13,555 bases of DNA from UBA932 sp031548545 (GTDB lineage Bacteria; Bacteroidota; Bacteroidia; Bacteroidales; UBA932). Positions within the stretch are counted from its first letter, which is position 1; the number at the start of each line of letters is the position of its first letter. Below are positions 12,267 to 13,555 of the stretch, in pieces. A model generated the notes under the pieces. It was not told the origin of the DNA. It was given only the letters and a program-made list of their open reading frames with translations, and did no database searches. The stretch spans positions 1-13,555 of the forward strand of contig JAVBQY010000002.1 in the NCBI GenBank assembly GCA_031548545.1, written 5' to 3'. The position numbers were made by a program, and so were the translations under genes.

Positions 12267-13555
12267 TCAGTTTTTCAATACCTTAACAGACTCTCGCCCG
12301 TTGCTCAGGAGATATATACCCGCCGGCAAGTCGGACAGATCTATCTCTATGGAAGGATCTGCTACCCGGACCATTTTCACGAGCTTGCCTACCATATCGT
12401 ATACCCGTACGGTTTCCGTACCGGCATTTTTAACCGTCACCCAACTGGTGGTAGGATTCGGATAGGCATACATTTCCAGCTGTTTCACCTGTTCCACTGA
12501 CAGCGGACACACCTTGTTCCGTTCGCCATTGGCATAGGAACCAACCAGGCTATAAATACCGGACGTAAGCTGTTTACCTTGCCCGGCGTACAGAATACCC
12601 TTGTTGGCGCCTGCTATCGGTCGATCATTGAGATACCACTGGTAGAAGCCGTTATTATCGAAGGGGCGTCCATCGGCAATGAGCGCCGGATTATTGATCA
12701 CCTCCAGCATATTGTCATAGGGCTGTACCAGTCGGCTGTTATCGTAGGGCGTATACATATTAAGAACGTAATTAACAGAACCACAGTAGTTTTCAACCGA
12801 AAGGCTTACTATCTGCAAGCTACCCTGAGCGCCTTTATACACCGTTACATCCACAAAGTCCGCATACCTGTCGCCATTATAAATAATGGTGTCGCCAGGC
12901 GCCACTGTAAATTGGAACATGGCAGATTCGGCAGCACACGGCAAGATGACCTGATAAGTCTTCACAGCCGGATCAAAAGCAGGCTGCATCATCACATCGT
13001 CATTGGTAGTAATGCCTCCGACAACCGGTGGCAGGATGAGCGTAAAGGCTGCATGAATAGTATTACAACTCATTACGTTAGCAAAAGTATGAGTGTGCTT
13101 GAATCCGAGACTTTCGCCATTCACCTGCAAATTTTCCACACGGTAACCGGCATCGGGTACAAGGGTATATTTAAGACTTCCGCCGGGCGCTACAATACTT
13201 TCACCGGCAGGCGAAATACGTCCGTTAGCGCCGGCTGTAGCCCTTATCACGGCATTCACCGTCCAGGCGCCATTTGCCCGGCTTGTCACGCTATAGTTGG
13301 CATTGGTCAAGGTACCCGCTACCGTAAGGGTATGAACCCCCACTGCTGTAGTAGCGTTAATGCCGAAGCTGTTGCTCAAACCGGTCAATACCGATTCGGT
13401 TTCACCGTTGACCAAACCCGTAGCCGTGAAGCCCGGATTAACGGGGCTGTCGCCATAATTAGAGCTACCGCCTAAGGCCGTTACGGTGATCGATTTCGCA
13501 TTCACCGTCCAGCTACCGCTTACACGGTTGGTCACCGTATAGTTGGCATTGGTCA
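12267..13555 (-). CDS. Type IX-secreted cell-surface protein with MBG-type repeats, C-terminal part
   Basis: The frame runs off the right edge, so only the last ~428 residues are seen; the GTG at 13535 is internal. In order: the end of one MBG-type repeat (NANYTVTNRVSGSWTVNA), one complete 82-residue MBG-type repeat (to GAWTVNA), an InlB/'bacterial repeat'-like domain (ATAGANGRISPAGESI to HTHTFANV), a cadherin-like beta-sandwich (TYQVILPCAAES to YVLNMYTPYD), an Ig-like segment (GFYQWYLNDRPIAGA) and a C-terminal type IX sorting domain of ~70 residues (MYAYPNPTTSWVTVKN, VRVYDMVGKLVK, IDLSDLPAGIYLL, VKVLKN). The protein is expected to cross the outer membrane by the Por/type IX system and be anchored or released after removal of that domain. 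The ligand or role is unknown; adhesion is an inference from the repeat content. Confidence 0.88.
   Translation of the reverse strand, partial: TNANYTVTNRVSGSWTVNAKSITVTALGGSSNYGDSPVNPGFTATGLVNGETESVLTGLSNSFGINATTAVGVHTLTVAGTLTNANYSVTSRANGAWTVNAVIRATAGANGRISPAGESIVAPGGSLKYTLVPDAGYRVENLQVNGESLGFKHTHTFANVMSCNTIHAAFTLILPPVVGGITTNDDVMMQPAFDPAVKTYQVILPCAAESAMFQFTVAPGDTIIYNGDRYADFVDVTVYKGAQGSLQIVSLSVENYCGSVNYVLNMYTPYDNSRLVQPYDNMLEVINNPALIADGRPFDNNGFYQWYLNDRPIAGANKGILYAGQGKQLTSGIYSLVGSYANGERNKVCPLSVEQVKQLEMYAYPNPTTSWVTVKNAGTETVRVYDMVGKLVKMVRVADPSIEIDLSDLPAGIYLLSNGRESVKVLKN
13253..13555 (-). repeat. Tandem MBG-type repeat unit (246 bp) in the surface protein
   Basis: The stretch encoding NANYSVT..WTVNA (13253-13313 region) recurs 246 bp (82 codons) further at 13499-13555 with clearly related DNA: CATTCACCGTCCAG opens both and TATAGTTGGCATTGGTCA closes both. 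The second copy is cut by the window edge, so more units probably lie beyond it. Confidence 0.75.

Noticed and set aside
12579..13475. 298-codon open frame on the plus strand opposite the type IX-secreted protein
   Set aside because: The translation has no recognisable domain or signal, while the opposite strand encodes a clear chain of secreted-protein domains ending in a sorting domain. The open frame reflects codon bias of the real gene.

Overview
The window comes from a member of the Bacteroidota. Three things point there. One large protein has a type IX secretion C-terminal sorting domain and another has a FISUMP-type domain. Several genes are preceded by the Bacteroidota sigma-factor motif (TTTG, 19-nt spacer, TAnnTTTG). 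Shine-Dalgarno sequences are generally missing. The proteins are housekeeping and envelope types seen across the phylum. I cannot place it below phylum, although the superoxide dismutase resembles the cambialistic Porphyromonas/Bacteroides type.

Left part (1-2931). The 3' end of a secreted FISUMP/C-type-lectin-like surface protein (+) is followed by a 250-bp palindrome-rich gap. A minus-strand group then reads, in transcription order, OmpA-like lipoprotein (ends 2929), an accessory AAA/STAND-like ATPase with damaged Walker motifs, and flavin prenyltransferase UbiX. The ATPase gene is bracketed by a 28-bp imperfect inverted repeat made of heptamers.

Middle part (2929-6941). The OmpA gene and the rplU-rpmA ribosomal operon diverge from a shared 200-bp control region. 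The rplU promoter is a textbook Bacteroidota promoter with a leader of about 100 nt. rpmA and an apparently exported Fe/Mn superoxide dismutase converge on a strong bidirectional terminator. serS diverges from the dismutase gene and converges, through another long hairpin, on the next gene.

Right part (6942-13555). An elongation-factor-G paralog (minus) lacks the catalytic histidine of its G3 motif. It follows msrA (minus), and its promoter is built into the msrA terminator hairpin. A small outer-membrane beta-barrel gene (+) diverges from msrA. A large gene (minus) encodes a zinc-dependent phospholipase C/nuclease-like domain joined to a predicted beta-barrel; it is split by a one-base excess in an A7 tract. 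The window ends inside a type IX-secreted protein with tandem MBG-type repeats (minus).

The most interesting points are the EF-G paralog without its catalytic histidine, the frameshifted phospholipase-like/barrel fusion, the ATPase with degenerate Walker motifs inside an inverted repeat, the promoter-in-terminator arrangement, and a FISUMP tail that could be a diversity-generating retroelement target. No complete new defence or mobile system is visible. No reverse transcriptase, transposase, CRISPR array, tRNA or rRNA was recognised.
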